Positions 14,617 through 14,707 of a stretch of DNA of 14,707 bases are shown in pieces. Position 1 is the first letter of the stretch, and every line of letters starts with the position of its first letter. The notes under the pieces were generated by a model, which was given only the letters and a program-made list of their open reading frames with translations, searched no databases and was not told the origin of the DNA. The position numbers and the translations under genes were made by a program. This DNA is from an uncultured Flavobacterium sp. (GTDB lineage: Bacteria > Bacteroidota > Bacteroidia > Flavobacteriales > Flavobacteriaceae): assembly GCF_946220915.1 (NCBI RefSeq), contig NZ_CAMIHH010000081.1:1-14707 (forward strand), read 5' to 3'.

Positions 14617-14707
14617 ATGACGATTATATCTCTTTCCGTTCTTAATGAGATTGCTCCACTCATGGTTGTATTGGGGCTAATATTGCTTTTTTTAATGTTG
14701 ATTAGAG
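14617..14707 (+). CDS. N-terminal fragment of a probable membrane protein (cut by window edge)
   Basis: An ATG 34 bp after the tdk stop opens a frame that stays open to the window end (30 codons). It reads MTIISLSVLNEIAPL followed by MVVLGLILLFLMLIR, a strongly hydrophobic helix, so the product is probably membrane-bound. TAAAGTTG at 14602-14609 is a one-mismatch version of the -7 element. Too little is present to name a family. Confidence 0.5.
   Translation, partial: MTIISLSVLNEIAPLMVVLGLILLFLMLIR

Overview
The window looks like a chromosomal segment from a member of the Flavobacteriaceae (Bacteroidota), probably Flavobacterium or a close relative. The signs are a giant secreted protein with a CHU_C-type (gliding motility-associated) C-terminal domain of the type IX secretion system, several matches to the Bacteroidota -7 promoter element TAnnTTTG close upstream of start codons, no clear Shine-Dalgarno sequences, and housekeeping proteins (RecJ, RsmI, Tdk) that read like their Flavobacterium counterparts. 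No rRNA, tRNA, CRISPR array, insertion sequence or phage gene was seen.

Layout. At the left edge is the first 16 codons of a minus-strand gene with a signal peptide, probably a PorP/SprF-like partner (1-49). A strong hairpin (82-120) separates it from a 2476-residue repeat-built surface protein on the minus strand (130-7560). This protein carries two nested repeat systems: three ~204-residue FN3 + GDGWNG modules, and seven ~73-residue modules that evolved as pairs with a 438-441 bp period. An AT-rich divergent region (7561-7783) leads to lpxH (lipid A synthesis, plus strand, 7784-8548). lpxH ends on overlapping stop codons with a convergent 116-residue cysteine-cluster protein (8545-8895, minus). 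Next come recJ (9066-10760, minus) and, divergently, an exported protein of unknown function (10839-11723, plus). A minus-strand pair follows: an acidic 458-residue protein with a low-complexity middle (12466-13842), coupled by a TAATG overlap to rsmI (11756-12466). Divergent from that pair is tdk (13944-14582, plus), then the first 30 codons of a membrane protein (14617 to the edge).

The genes do not form one pathway. The adhesin and the partial gene downstream of it probably form a T9SS cargo-partner unit. lpxH, recJ, rsmI and tdk are ordinary housekeeping genes for the outer membrane, DNA repair, ribosome methylation and nucleotide salvage. The features most worth a second look are the pairwise higher-order repeat in the adhesin, two GC-rich palindromes that sit inside reading frames and supply protein sequence (in the acidic protein and at the Tdk C-terminus), the apparent loss of zinc ligands in Tdk, and a possible gene remnant downstream of recJ. 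I did not find convincing evidence of a wholly new multi-gene system.
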